Numbered from the stretch's first letter, positions 1 to 5,890 are shown. The stretch is DNA of 5,901 nt from Acidimicrobiia bacterium (GCA_017577575.1 PKRG01000045.1:1-5901); one strand, 5' to 3'. Made by a program: numbers and translations. The notes: generated by a model from the letters alone, not told the origin.

Positions 1-8
1 TGGTGAGT

Positions 9-46
9 GGGCGGGAGGGCCGTCCGTCCGGCGACCCTCCGCGCCC
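9..46 (-). terminator. GC-rich hairpin after the major capsid gene
   Basis: Positions 9-19 (GGGCGGGAGGG on the plus strand) pair with 35-46 to give 11 base pairs, ten of them G-C, with one bulged base at 41 and a 15-base loop. On the minus strand it begins 15 bases after the capsid stop. No T-tract follows in the remaining 8 bases, so it is not a classical Rho-independent terminator. It could be an actinobacterial-type terminator without a U-run, a transcript-stabilising stem, or chance in GC-rich DNA. The 61 bases here otherwise show no gene on the minus strand. Confidence 0.4.
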
Positions 47-61
47 ACAGCTAGGCGGCTA

Positions 62-1519
62 TCAGCTCGTCTTGTTGATCAGGAGCTGGAAGCCCCTGTC
101 GTTGATCGAGTCGAAGCCGTTGCGGGCCCACGCGAACCAGCCGCGCTGGCCGACCGGGCGGCCGGTGGTCACACCAAAGAGGTGCGGCACCAGCTCCACG
201 GTCATCCCCGCCCGCTGGGCGATCAGGAAGTTGGAGAAGTCCCCAACCACCAGGATGGCGCCGGCGGCGGTGCCGGAGGCCATGGCGGGGGCGTAGTCCG
301 ACGTGTACACCGGGCGGCTCCGCAGCCCGGGCACCCCGAACTCGGCCAGGTTGTTCGTGTAGAACGCGTCGGCATCGTCGCCCAGGGCGGTGATGGCGTT
401 CTCCACGTCGACCGACATGACCCACGACGCGCGGCTGCGGTAGCGCTCCGGCAGGTTCTTCCACGTTCTGAGGATGTCGGCGCCGCTCAGGGTCCCGGCG
501 GTCGTCACCACGGTCTGGACGTTGGTGTTCGTCGACAGGGCGGTGAAGATGCCGATGACGTTCGTCGTGTTGCCGACCAGGGTGTTCTGGGCCAGCAAGT
601 CGACGTAGCCCTGGTTGAGCAGCGACATCATCTCCTCGGCGAAGGACGGGTAGTCCTGGCCGATCTCGATGCCGTAGGGGATGAACCCGCGAGCGGTGTT
701 CGTCCCGACCGTGGGCTGGTCGAGCGTCGGCGAGTCGTCCGACACCTCGGTGCCGGAGGCGTCGGCGCCGTCGTAGGACCACGACACGCCCGCCGAGCTG
801 ACGCCCTTCCACTCGTTGGTGGTGATCACTTCCACCCGGGCGATCCGCAGGATGGGGGCATCCGCGGCGCCGGAGGTGAGGATGATCGTCGGGTCGATCA
901 GCACGGGCACGCCGTAGCCGCCCTGGGTGCTGTTCAGCGACATGGCCCGGAACGACTCGAACCGCTCCAGGGCCGCCGCCTCCTCGGGGGTGAACGCCGG
1001 CGACCGTCCGAAGGCCGTCACCGCCTTCATGAACGCCGACCGGTAGTCGTCGTTCTCGGTGAGCAGCAGCCTGCGGGCGATCTCGTCGCCGTGGACGTTC
1101 TCGTCGAAGCGGCGGAGCAGGCGGTCGACCTGGTCGCCCTGGCGGGTGGCGAGGCCGACCGTGTCGGCTTCCCGCTCGAGGACGGCGAGGGCGGCGTCGC
1201 GCACCTCCCGGCGGGTTGCCCGGATCGGGTCCACGTCGGTCTCGGTGCGGCGCATGTACTGGGGGGCGCCCCGGTCCTCGCCTTCCTCGACGCCGACGAG
1301 CCGCTCGGCCCGCTCCAGCACGTCGAGGCGGCGCTGGAGGTCGGCACGCTCCCGCTCCAGAGCGTCGATCGGCGACTCGTCGCCGACGAGCTCCTCGAAC
1401 CGGGCGCGCTGTTCGTCGGTCAGTTCGTCTGCCTCCGAGAGCGAGCGAAGCTCGTCACGCAATGCGACAGCCTCCTCGCGGATCTCCCGGAGGCGCTGGA
1501 GGATCTGTTCACGACCCAT
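62..1519 (-). CDS. HK97-fold phage major capsid protein with N-terminal scaffold segment
   Basis: This 485-residue protein should build the icosahedral shell. Residues 1-75 are strongly heptad-like and charged (REIREEAVALRDELRSL, then LERERADLQRRLDVLERAERL), a coiled coil like the HK97 delta domain that acts as an internal scaffold. Residues 76-190 are a further charged helical region. The shell domain begins near 192 with AMSLNSTQGGYGVPVLIDP, matching the common 'ALs...GG..vP' opening of mature capsid proteins, so cleavage by the adjacent protease is probably close to residue 190. The expected E-loop region is about 230-280, and the spine helix region is about 288-310 (QDYPSFAEEMMSLLNQGYVDLLAQ). 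The C-terminal block WFAWARNGFDSINDRGFQLL (461-480) is the family's typical end. No separate scaffold gene is present. ATG start with AAGGAG 10 bases upstream; overlaps the protease by 11 nt. The pre-shell segment is clearly longer than the roughly 100 residues of HK97. Intact. Confidence 0.95.
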   Translation of the reverse strand: MGREQILQRLREIREEAVALRDELRSLSEADELTDEQRARFEELVGDESPIDALERERADLQRRLDVLERAERLVGVEEGEDRGAPQYMRRTETDVDPIRATRREVRDAALAVLEREADTVGLATRQGDQVDRLLRRFDENVHGDEIARRLLLTENDDYRSAFMKAVTAFGRSPAFTPEEAAALERFESFRAMSLNSTQGGYGVPVLIDPTIILTSGAADAPILRIARVEVITTNEWKGVSSAGVSWSYDGADASGTEVSDDSPTLDQPTVGTNTARGFIPYGIEIGQDYPSFAEEMMSLLNQGYVDLLAQNTLVGNTTNVIGIFTALSTNTNVQTVVTTAGTLSGADILRTWKNLPERYRSRASWVMSVDVENAITALGDDADAFYTNNLAEFGVPGLRSRPVYTSDYAPAMASGTAAGAILVVGDFSNFLIAQRAGMTVELVPHLFGVTTGRPVGQRGWFAWARNGFDSINDRGFQLLINKTS

Positions 1520-2291
1520 CAGTCGTCATCTCCTTGAGTTGGGCCAGCCGGCGGCGCACGGCGGCGTCGTCGACCGGCGGCTCTTCCGCGACAGGTGGCT
1601 CCTCAGCCCGGCTGTCGTCGTCGTTCGTCTCCCCTTCGGCGGTGGCCTGCGGCCCGGCGCCTTGGGGGAGGAGGAAACCTCGGGTCTGCTGCCAGACGCG
1701 GAACACGTCGGCGGAGCGGACGCCCGCGGACGTGGCCTCGTAGGCGGGGAAGGTGACCGGCCCGAACTCGAGCAGGTCGACGGCCTTGATCGTCCGCTCG
1801 GGCAGCCCGCGGGGGTTGTCCTCGGAGGGCTCGGGGTCGTCCTTCCACTCCTCCTCGGTGACCCGGAAGCGGAACGACATGCCGTCGATCGCCCCCGATC
1901 GCAGCAGCTCGATCAGGTCGTCGTTGTAGGAGGTGCGGGCGAGCGGGGTCTCGGTCCACAGGCCCGTGTCGTCCTCCTCCAGGCGGGCGGGCTTTCCCAG
2001 CGGCTTGTCCCCGATCGAGGGGTCGAAGCCGTGGTTGAACAGCACCTTGACCCGGTCGCCCCGTTTGGCGAGGGTGTTGGCGAAGGCCCCGGGCGCGATG
2101 CGCTCCATGAAGTGGCCCTCCCACCAGGAGTCGATCTCAGTCCACCGGTTGAACACGGCGGCGTAGCCGACGAGGGTGCGGCCTTCCCCGCCGTCCTCCT
2201 CGGCGCGCAGCGATGCAGCCTGGAGCGGCACCATCCGCATCACGTCGGCGGTCGCTGGGGCCGGGACGTACTCAGGCGTTCTGGTCGTCAT
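1509..2291 (-). CDS. HK97-type prohead maturation protease (S78/U35)
   Basis: This 260-residue serine protease is expected to be packaged in the prohead, where it cleaves the capsid protein's N-terminal segment and then itself. The catalytic core shows LVGYAAVFNRW (40-50), the usual opening 'GYAaVF'; IAPGAF (65-70), the conserved 'I.pGAF' block; VLFNHGFDPSIG (83-94) with likely catalytic His87; LIELLRSGAIDGMSFRFR (126-143) with likely nucleophile Ser139; and VDLLEFGPVTFPAYEAT (171-187) with probable third residue Glu175, the 'L.E.S.VtfPAy' motif. After residue 210 there is an acidic, proline-rich tail with two EEPPV copies (230-240), then a short charged helix (242-254). This tail is probably non-catalytic. 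ATG start with AAGGAG six bases upstream. The first 20 nt overlap the portal gene and the last 11 nt overlap the capsid gene. Position immediately before the capsid gene is the classical HK97-type order. Confidence 0.95.
   Translation of the reverse strand: MTTRTPEYVPAPATADVMRMVPLQAASLRAEEDGGEGRTLVGYAAVFNRWTEIDSWWEGHFMERIAPGAFANTLAKRGDRVKVLFNHGFDPSIGDKPLGKPARLEEDDTGLWTETPLARTSYNDDLIELLRSGAIDGMSFRFRVTEEEWKDDPEPSEDNPRGLPERTIKAVDLLEFGPVTFPAYEATSAGVRSADVFRVWQQTRGFLLPQGAGPQATAEGETNDDDSRAEEPPVAEEPPVDDAAVRRRLAQLKEMTTDGS
1530..1535 (-). promoter_or_regulatory. Ribosome binding site of the major capsid gene
   Basis: AAGGAG on the minus strand lies 10 bases before the ATG at 1519, inside the 3' end of the protease gene. 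The spacing is slightly long but it is the only good site near the start, and it supports the 11-nt overlap. Confidence 0.7.
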
Positions 2292-3657
2292 TGGCGTCTC
2301 CTTCGGATTCGGGCGACGGCTCGGTGGCGCCGTCAGACGGCTGGAGCTGGACGGAGAGCTTCCCGGTGTGCTCGAGGAGCGTGAAGTCGTCGTTGATGAC
2401 GGCCTCGACAGCCGAGTCCGGCGTGAAGCCGTCCTTGATCAGCCCGGTGATGGTCTGCGCCTTCCGGGCCTGGATCTCGGCGGAGTCCATCAGGTCCTCG
2501 GCCAGGAACTTGATGTCGGAGTCGTCGTACCAGAGCTCCTTGTTGGGCGGCGGCTGCACGAGCGTCTCGAAGCTGCCGCACCAGGACCGCCACAGCGGCC
2601 GCAGGGTGGCGTCGCCGACCTTGCGCTTGGCCTGGGCATAGTTGCCGGCGTTGAGGCTGGAGCCCTGGAGGCCCTCAGAGGAGCCGACGACGACGGGGTG
2701 GACGCCGGAGGCCATGAGGATGCGGGTCTCGCCATGACCCTGGGTCACCTTGAAGTCCAACTGCTGGAAGTTGGACCCGACCACCTCCACGTCGGCGCCG
2801 CCCGCCAGGTACAGGGTCTTGTAGGCGTTGGCGGCCGACGAGTAGTTCTCCTTGAAGTACTCCAGCCACTGCTTCGCCTCGTCGGGGTCGATGTCCTTGT
2901 CGAGGGTCACGACCATGTTCGGGGTCGCCCCGTTCTCGAAGAACTTGAGCTTGTGCAGGGTGGCGGACTTGTCGGCCATGATCTCCCGCAGCACCGGCGT
3001 CAGCCACGACATGCCCCGGTACTGGGCGTCGGGGTCGGGGACCGGGGCGAAGTGGGCCACCTCGTCGGGCAGGAGGATGACCGGCTCGTTACCCGAGTAG
3101 AGGCCGCCCGGGTGGTACAGGTAGCCGATCACCTCGCCGTCGAGGTCGGCGACCGGGTCGGCGTCGGGGTCCCCGGGGCCGTCGACGCCGATGACGATCG
3201 ACACCCAGTCGGGCCGCAACCGCTTGAAGCGCCGCCTCGACCCGCTCCCGCGGATGGTGGTGTAAGAGTTGCCGCCCAGGTCGGCGTCGAGGAGCGAGCG
3301 GGCCAAGAGGTCGCCGGTGGTACCGCCCCGCCACGGCCGGCGGAAGATCTCCAGCTCGGGCGTCCAGGACAGGTCTCCGGGCCGGCCGTCGACGATGTCC
3401 CGCCACATGATCCGGGCCTCAGAGAACAGCATCATGCGAGTCAACTCGGCGGCGAACACCGGCCCCGACATCTTGTAGGCCCCGGCGATGTAGCCCTTGA
3501 AGCTCGACTCGAGAGTCTCCTGGTTGCCCTTCAGCGTCTGACTGAAGAGCAGGTTCATGGGGTTGTTCCACAGCTCCAGCCAGTCCCCGAACGGCAGGGC
3601 CGGCCAGTCGGAGCGGGCCTCGGAGCGGCGGGGGAGGAGCGCGGCGAGGACGTTCAC
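2272..3657 (-). CDS. HK97-type phage portal protein
   Basis: This 461-residue protein should form the dodecameric ring at one capsid vertex through which DNA enters, and to which the tail connector attaches. Family signatures in order: an N-terminal helical wing region (about 48-90, including FKGYIAGAYKMSGPVFAAELTR in two parts); GDLLARSLLDADLGGNSYTT (115-134), the usual 'xxLLxxGNAY' core block; the LLPDEVAHFAPVPDPDAQYRGMSWL block (195-219), equivalent to the 'VIHxR...GxSPL' signature; and KLKFFENGATPNMVVTLDK (236-254), the highly conserved 'FFxNGAxPxGVL' motif. The crown-like C-terminal region follows, ending in an acidic tail (438-459, rich in D, E and S). The GTG start is the first possible start in frame, since an in-frame TGA lies two codons upstream. 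A run of six G residues lies six bases before it. It shares GTGA with the preceding small gene, and its last 20 nt overlap the protease gene. Intact and of normal length. Confidence 0.95.
   Translation of the reverse strand: MNVLAALLPRRSEARSDWPALPFGDWLELWNNPMNLLFSQTLKGNQETLESSFKGYIAGAYKMSGPVFAAELTRMMLFSEARIMWRDIVDGRPGDLSWTPELEIFRRPWRGGTTGDLLARSLLDADLGGNSYTTIRGSGSRRRFKRLRPDWVSIVIGVDGPGDPDADPVADLDGEVIGYLYHPGGLYSGNEPVILLPDEVAHFAPVPDPDAQYRGMSWLTPVLREIMADKSATLHKLKFFENGATPNMVVTLDKDIDPDEAKQWLEYFKENYSSAANAYKTLYLAGGADVEVVGSNFQQLDFKVTQGHGETRILMASGVHPVVVGSSEGLQGSSLNAGNYAQAKRKVGDATLRPLWRSWCGSFETLVQPPPNKELWYDDSDIKFLAEDLMDSAEIQARKAQTITGLIKDGFTPDSAVEAVINDDFTLLEHTGKLSVQLQPSDGATEPSPESEGDANDDQNA
2298..2303 (-). 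promoter_or_regulatory. Ribosome binding site of the prohead protease
   Basis: AAGGAG on the minus strand is six bases before the ATG at 2291, inside the last codons of the portal gene. It supports that start and the 20-nt overlap. Confidence 0.75.
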
Positions 3658-3803
3658 GACTCACCCCCCGACGAGGCGCCGATGACGGCCAGGGAGACGC
3701 CGAGCATGAACAGCCCGAAAAGCCAGTTGGTCAGCCAGGCGGCGGTAGTGGCCACGGCCAGGCCGACGACGAAGAGGATTGCGGCGATGCGTGTCAGATC
3801 CAT
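3654..3803 (-). CDS. Small two-helix membrane protein of unknown function
   Basis: This 49-residue frame begins MDLTRIAAILFVVGLAVATT and ends IGASSGGES. It has two hydrophobic stretches, about 6-24 and 27-43, separated by a short polar turn (TNW, 25-27), so it is predicted to form a membrane hairpin. There are almost no charged residues beyond D2, R5 and E48. Evidence that it is real: an ATG start; an AAGGAG 11 bases upstream inside the terminase gene; a 10-nt overlap with the terminase; and a GTGA overlap with the portal start. It therefore fills exactly the space between two certain genes. Function is not recognisable. A two-helix small membrane protein could be holin-like, a membrane anchor or an exclusion factor, but holins normally sit in lysis modules and nothing here supports a choice. 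At this length it is easily missed by automatic gene calling. The alternative is that it is a leader frame that serves only to couple portal translation. Confidence 0.72.
   Translation of the reverse strand: MDLTRIAAILFVVGLAVATTAAWLTNWLFGLFMLGVSLAVIGASSGGES
3664..3669 (-). promoter_or_regulatory. Probable ribosome binding site of the portal gene
   Basis: A run of six G residues followed by TGAGTC precedes the GTG start at 3657, leaving a six-base spacer. It is a weaker match than the other sites. Its position in the last codons of the membrane gene, together with the GTGA stop/start overlap, implies that portal translation is coupled to translation of that small gene. Confidence 0.55.
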
Positions 3804-5410
3804 ACGGCCAGCGGCTCCTTTCGCTTTGCCTTGAGCTCACCGGCCGCCATGGCGTCCCCGCGGGCCTGGTGCGCCAGGGTGGCGGCCACCGCCAGGTCGA
3901 TGCGGCGGGTCGGCCCCTTCTTCGCCAGCTTGTAGCGGCCGTCGTCGGCCCCCCTGCCCCCGAGGCGCTCACGGCGGGCGTTGCCGATGTGGCGGCGCAG
4001 GTCCTCGTCGCCGTCGTGGGAGATCTGCGGCGGCTCGCCCTCCTTGCGGGTGAGAGTCGCCCGCACCAGGGTCTCCATCCGCGAGGCGGCCTCCCAGAGG
4101 CGGCGGCCGGACTGGGGCATCTCCACCACCGGCGGCGAACCCCACCGGTCGGCCCACTCGTCGAAGTCCGACTCCCAGTACTTCGTGTCCCCGTAGAACC
4201 GGACGACCCTGTAGGTCTCCATGATCTCGGCGACCCGGTCCCGAACCTCGGCGCGGGGCACCGACCAGCCCGCCGACGCCCCGGCCGGACGCTCCCACAG
4301 TCCACCCTTGAAGGTGGCGCCGTCGTGCCCGCGGACGATGACGATCCCGGTGGCGTCCCTGGCCAGCGACCCGTCGAAGCCGACACACACCGTGTCGCCC
4401 ACCTGGAGCGGCTCGGCGCGGGGCAGCTCGTCCCAGTCCGAGAGCTTGATGAAGTCCAGGTCGGTGGCGTAGCGGCGGTTCAGGAAGTAGCGGACCGCAT
4501 CCGACTTGAGCGTCTCGGGGTCCCGGATCTCGGCGACGATCCCGTCGAGGTCCATCACGTCGGCGAACGGGCCATAGGCGACCCGCAGCGCCGCCTTCAG
4601 CTCCTCGTCGCTATCCCAGTCGAAATCGGTGTCGGGGTCCGGCCCCTCCCGGTGGTCGAACACCACGTCGGGGCCGAGCTTGCCCTGCTCGAGTGCCCGG
4701 AACGTCGTCTCGGCGACCGACTCGGCGCCCGCCTCGAACATCGTCGTCGTCTCCAGCGACCACGGCTCCGCCGCCTTGCGCTTGCGCAGGTTCCGGCGCA
4801 CCGTGGCGTGCATCCCCCGCAGCTCCGGCAGAACGTACAGGTGGGTCTCGTCGAACACCGCGAAGGTCTCTTTGCCGCCGTCCTTCGAGGCGTTCGAGGC
4901 GGTCGAGGGGACGATCTCGCCGCCGCCGTGGATCAGCGTCCGGGTCAGCCCCGGGTCGACGCCCGAAATCCGGCCGTTCTCCACCGCGTCGAGGAGCATC
5001 CAATAGACGTTGTCGTAGGTGTTGCCGGCCTGGCCCTCCTCGGTGGCGAGGCAGCGGATGAAGGGGAACCGGGGCGGGCGGCCCACCGGCTCTCCCTCCT
5101 CGTACTCGTAGCCCCACCAGCTCGTCTCGCCCTTCTTCGCCCAGTGGTCGAAGCGCACGGGCCCGAGCGCCTCGGCGCAGACCAGCATCCCCGCCCACTC
5201 CGACTTGGCGCGGCCCTTCGGCCGGGAGAAGATGTACCGGCGGACCAGGCGCCGGCCCGTCTCAGGGTCCACCTGATAGGCCCGCACCGTGGCGTTGTAC
5301 AGCTCCTGGTCCAGCTCGATCGGCTCGCCCTGAACGTCGCCGGGGCCGTGTCGGAGGATCGTCTCGATCCAGTCGACGACCTGCCAGCCCAGCGAGACGG
5401 CCTCACGCAC
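3794..5410 (-). CDS. Phage terminase large subunit (packaging ATPase and nuclease)
   Basis: This 538-residue motor protein should hydrolyse ATP to translocate DNA through the portal and cut concatemers with its nuclease domain. The ATPase domain has a Walker A-like loop at 62-70 (SRPKGRAKS, K69), in the 'SRPKGxxKS' form typical of actinophage terminases. An adjacent family block runs FPFIRCLATEEGQAGNTYDNV (116-136). A Walker B follows at 183-188 (FAVFDE, D187 and catalytic E188), continuing THLY. TTTMFEAGAES (221-231) is a plausible coupling motif. The C-terminal RNase H-like nuclease shows three expected acidic sites: D346 in VCVGFDGSLARDATG, D408 in FYGDTKYW and D505 in RRIDLAVAATLAH. Length is normal for the family. 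The GTG start sits seven bases after a 10-nt perfect Shine-Dalgarno inside the small terminase gene, with which it overlaps by 8 nt. Its end overlaps the next small gene by 10 nt. The protein is intact, with all motifs present. Confidence 0.96.
   Translation of the reverse strand: MREAVSLGWQVVDWIETILRHGPGDVQGEPIELDQELYNATVRAYQVDPETGRRLVRRYIFSRPKGRAKSEWAGMLVCAEALGPVRFDHWAKKGETSWWGYEYEEGEPVGRPPRFPFIRCLATEEGQAGNTYDNVYWMLLDAVENGRISGVDPGLTRTLIHGGGEIVPSTASNASKDGGKETFAVFDETHLYVLPELRGMHATVRRNLRKRKAAEPWSLETTTMFEAGAESVAETTFRALEQGKLGPDVVFDHREGPDPDTDFDWDSDEELKAALRVAYGPFADVMDLDGIVAEIRDPETLKSDAVRYFLNRRYATDLDFIKLSDWDELPRAEPLQVGDTVCVGFDGSLARDATGIVIVRGHDGATFKGGLWERPAGASAGWSVPRAEVRDRVAEIMETYRVVRFYGDTKYWESDFDEWADRWGSPPVVEMPQSGRRLWEAASRMETLVRATLTRKEGEPPQISHDGDEDLRRHIGNARRERLGGRGADDGRYKLAKKGPTRRIDLAVAATLAHQARGDAMAAGELKAKRKEPLAVWI
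3815..3820 (-). promoter_or_regulatory. Ribosome binding site of the small membrane gene
   Basis: AAGGAG on the minus strand is 11 bases upstream of the ATG at 3803, inside the 3' end of the large terminase gene. It is one of the main reasons to accept the 49-residue frame as a translated gene. Confidence 0.7.
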
Positions 5411-5849
5411 CGCCCTGGATCACCTCCAGGGACGCCTCCCGGCGGTTCCGGTGTCTCCGCTTCGGCGCGTCGGCGGACTCCTCGCCGTAGGGCTTGTCCG
5501 CGGGCGGCAGCCACCGCCGCTTCTGCTGGCCCTCAGGGGTGACGCCGTAGGCGGCCATCGCCTGGCGTAGCTGGGACTGCAACGCGGCGACCTCGGGGTT
5601 CCGCTCCACCTGGTCGTAGAGCTTGATCAGCGTCCGGAGCCCCGGCAGGTCCTCCGGCAGCCAGAAGGCAGCGAACCAAGCGCCGAACCAGGTCTCCCAC
5701 GCCTCCTTCGATGCCTTGAGCAGGCCGGGCGGAGGCTTAGGAACCTCGCCGTGCTGCCAGCCGACGCCGGGCGCATGGCGCCACTCGCCGGCCTCGGGCT
5801 TGTTCGCACGGCGCCGCTCGTGGGGCAATTTCGGGGCAGGACCAGGCAA
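5403..5849 (-). CDS. Phage terminase small subunit (actinophage type)
   Basis: This 148-residue protein is the likely DNA-recognition subunit of the packaging terminase, which binds the phage packaging site and recruits the large subunit. The N-terminus (PGPAPKLPHERRRANKP, residues 2-18) is a basic, proline-rich opening that I recognise from small terminases of actinobacterial siphophages. A tryptophan-rich helical stretch follows (about 45-65, with WETWFGAWFAAFW), then a helical segment (66-101, LRTLIKLYDQVERNPEVAALQSQL), then the GVTPEGQQKRRW motif (102-113). That motif matches the 'LGLTPxxRRxLRW' ending of the family. The tail (129-137, KRRHRNRRE) is basic and could contact DNA. The start is TTG, six bases after a perfect AGGAGG. 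The frame stays open to the window edge, so an upstream start is possible, but the ribosome binding site and family-like N-terminus favour this one. Its 3' end overlaps the large terminase by 8 nt. Family assignment rests on pattern recognition and position; the detailed DNA-binding fold is not visible. Confidence 0.85.
   Translation of the reverse strand: MPGPAPKLPHERRRANKPEAGEWRHAPGVGWQHGEVPKPPPGLLKASKEAWETWFGAWFAAFWLPEDLPGLRTLIKLYDQVERNPEVAALQSQLRQAMAAYGVTPEGQQKRRWLPPADKPYGEESADAPKRRHRNRREASLEVIQGGA
5418..5427 (-). promoter_or_regulatory. Very strong ribosome binding site of the large terminase
   Basis: GGAGGTGATC on the minus strand is a 10-nt uninterrupted complement of the usual bacterial 16S rRNA 3' tail, seven bases before the GTG start at 5410. 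It lies within the last codons of the small terminase gene, where it encodes part of LEVIQ. It fixes the start of the large terminase and suggests strong independent loading of ribosomes at this internal gene. Confidence 0.85.
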
Positions 5850-5855
5850 TTCGGG

Positions 5856-5861
5856 CCTCCT
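5856..5861 (-). promoter_or_regulatory. Ribosome binding site of the small terminase
   Basis: A perfect AGGAGG on the minus strand lies six bases before a TTG codon. It is what decides in favour of the unusual TTG start at 5849, because the frame itself is open to the edge of the window. Confidence 0.8.
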
Positions 5862-5867
5862 GTCGGA

Positions 5868-5890
5868 CGGAAAAATGGGCCAAATTTCCG
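5868..5890. repeat. AT-rich inverted repeat upstream of the small terminase
   Basis: CGGAAA (5868-5873) and TTTCCG (5885-5890) are perfect inverted copies around an 11-base spacer containing GGGCC. It is the only AT-rich patch in an otherwise very GC-rich window and lies 7 bases upstream of the small terminase ribosome binding site. Possible roles are an operator or promoter element, a packaging (cos or pac) site, or the end of an upstream gene's transcript. The sequence alone does not decide. No convincing -35/-10 pair is visible in the 52 bases available. Confidence 0.45.

Noticed and set aside
3..296. A 97-codon plus-strand frame at the left edge
   Set aside because: It is mostly antisense to the conserved C-terminal block of the capsid gene, with no ribosome binding site visible in the window and no recognisable product.
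182..2384. Plus-strand frames of 451 and 441 codons opposite the capsid and protease genes
   Set aside because: They overlap each other and the certain capsid and protease genes. The translations are Ser/Arg- or Gly/Arg-rich shadows with no plausible domain.
3654..3669. Possible -1 programmed frameshift on the G6 run that would fuse the membrane protein to the portal
   Set aside because: In the portal frame an in-frame TGA lies at 3663-3661, directly after the G-run, so a shift there would terminate immediately and not produce a fusion.
3654..3803. Calling the small membrane protein a holin
   Set aside because: Two hydrophobic helices alone do not define a holin, there is no endolysin nearby, and the gene sits inside the head module.
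2176..3834. A 552-codon open frame on the plus strand opposite the portal and protease
   Set aside because: It has the same shadow character: low-complexity GC-driven composition, no family motif, and it runs across the boundaries of three well-supported minus-strand genes.
3779..5542. A 587-codon open frame on the plus strand opposite the large terminase
   Set aside because: It is antisense to a gene with complete terminase motifs. Its translation is rich in R, G, P, V and L with no recognisable domain, and long antisense frames are expected where third codon positions are nearly all G or C.
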